This document shows, one piece after another, positions 42,131-42,290 of a DNA stretch of 42,290 nt. The translations under genes and the position numbers were made by a program. The stretch is from Caldithrix sp. (GTDB taxonomy: Bacteria > KSB1 > UBA2214 > DYKH01). The stretch lies in NCBI GenBank assembly GCA_020722685.1, contig DYKH01000036.1:1-42290 (forward strand). The letters are read 5' to 3'. A model generated the notes under the pieces. The model was not told the DNA's origin and did no database searches. It saw nothing but the letters and a program-made list of their open reading frames with translations. How positions within the stretch are numbered: the stretch's first letter is position 1; every line of letters starts with the position of its first letter.

Positions 42131-42159
42131 AAAACGAATTGCCCTCGGCAAAGGTTACA
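42131..42159 (-). promoter_or_regulatory. Candidate ECF-type promoter of the sigma operon
   Basis: On the minus strand TGTAACC (42159-42153) is followed, after a 16-nt spacer counted from AACC, by CGTTT (42136-42132). An AAC-type -35 with a CGT-type -10 at this distance is the classic ECF promoter layout. It lies about 90 nt upstream of the chosen start and would allow autoregulation. This is pattern-based only. Confidence 0.45.
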
Positions 42160-42290
42160 GGGTGGGTGAAATAACAAAGAACCTGAACCATCTCTTGGCG
42201 CTTGAGCCGGAGAATACTTTTCGGTCATCTGCGCGGAGTTTGCGGAAATGAAGCGGCAAACTTTGCATGGTAGAGTGCGGACCGCGTGAA
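42160..42290. other. Trailing spacer, no gene identified
   Basis: DNA upstream of the sigma operon. No coding frame of note on either strand and no structure that I can support. Confidence 0.4.

Noticed and set aside
1..42290. CRISPR array, insertion sequence or prophage
   Set aside because: No regularly spaced direct repeats, transposase, integrase or phage structural genes are visible.

Overview
The window looks like a chromosomal segment of a Gram-negative bacterium of the FCB superphylum, possibly a Calditrichota/KSB1-type lineage. The pointers are a secreted protein ending in a Por/type IX-like C-terminal sorting domain with the LGQNYPNPFNP signature (21.9-24.1 kb), a relic of a second such domain (about 8.13 kb), and an ECF sigma/zinc anti-sigma/DUF4252 trio. 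The lineage is inferred from protein features only; no rRNA or other phylogenetic marker is present.

Region 1 (about 0.3-21.9 kb, all +) is a large exopolysaccharide/O-antigen-type locus. It holds an SLBB export protein, a Wzz-BY-kinase fusion, a polyprenyl-phosphate sugar-1-phosphate transferase, two GT2 glycosyltransferases, a NodU/CmcH carbamoyltransferase, a radical SAM/SPASM enzyme, a membrane-anchored AlkP-superfamily enzyme, a GT39-like glycosyltransferase, an O-antigen ligase/polymerase, a Wzx-like flippase, two GT4 glycosyltransferases, a sulfatase-fold enzyme lacking the formylglycine Cys, and a WecG/TagA/CpsF transferase. Together they could start a glycan on a lipid carrier, extend and decorate it (carbamoyl and possibly phospho groups), flip it, polymerise it and control chain length and export.

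Region 2 (21.9-28.2 kb, +) encodes surface or secreted proteins: a 13-repeat Asp-box protein with a sorting domain, then a propeller/FnIII/lectin-like protein that stops at the start of a second FnIII domain, followed 8 nt later by another GT4 glycosyltransferase.

Region 3 (28.4-32.7 kb, +) is a housekeeping block: tRNA-Leu(TAG) behind a near-consensus sigma70 promoter, then tig, clpP, clpX and engB. The ClpP has Asn where the catalytic-triad Asp is expected, in the order Ser98-His123-Asn172.

Region 4 (33.2-40.3 kb, +) is a probable carbohydrate-use cassette: a secreted propeller plus helical-domain protein, a DapA/NAL-family aldolase, a small membrane-anchored unknown, a secreted DUF4091/GH123-like protein and a GntP-family permease. 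Region 5 (40.4-42.04 kb, -) is a tightly packed ECF sigma, anti-sigma and DUF4252 operon with a candidate ECF-type promoter. Several intergenic spacers carry palindromic or low-identity repeat-like DNA. I saw no CRISPR array, insertion sequence, prophage or rRNA.
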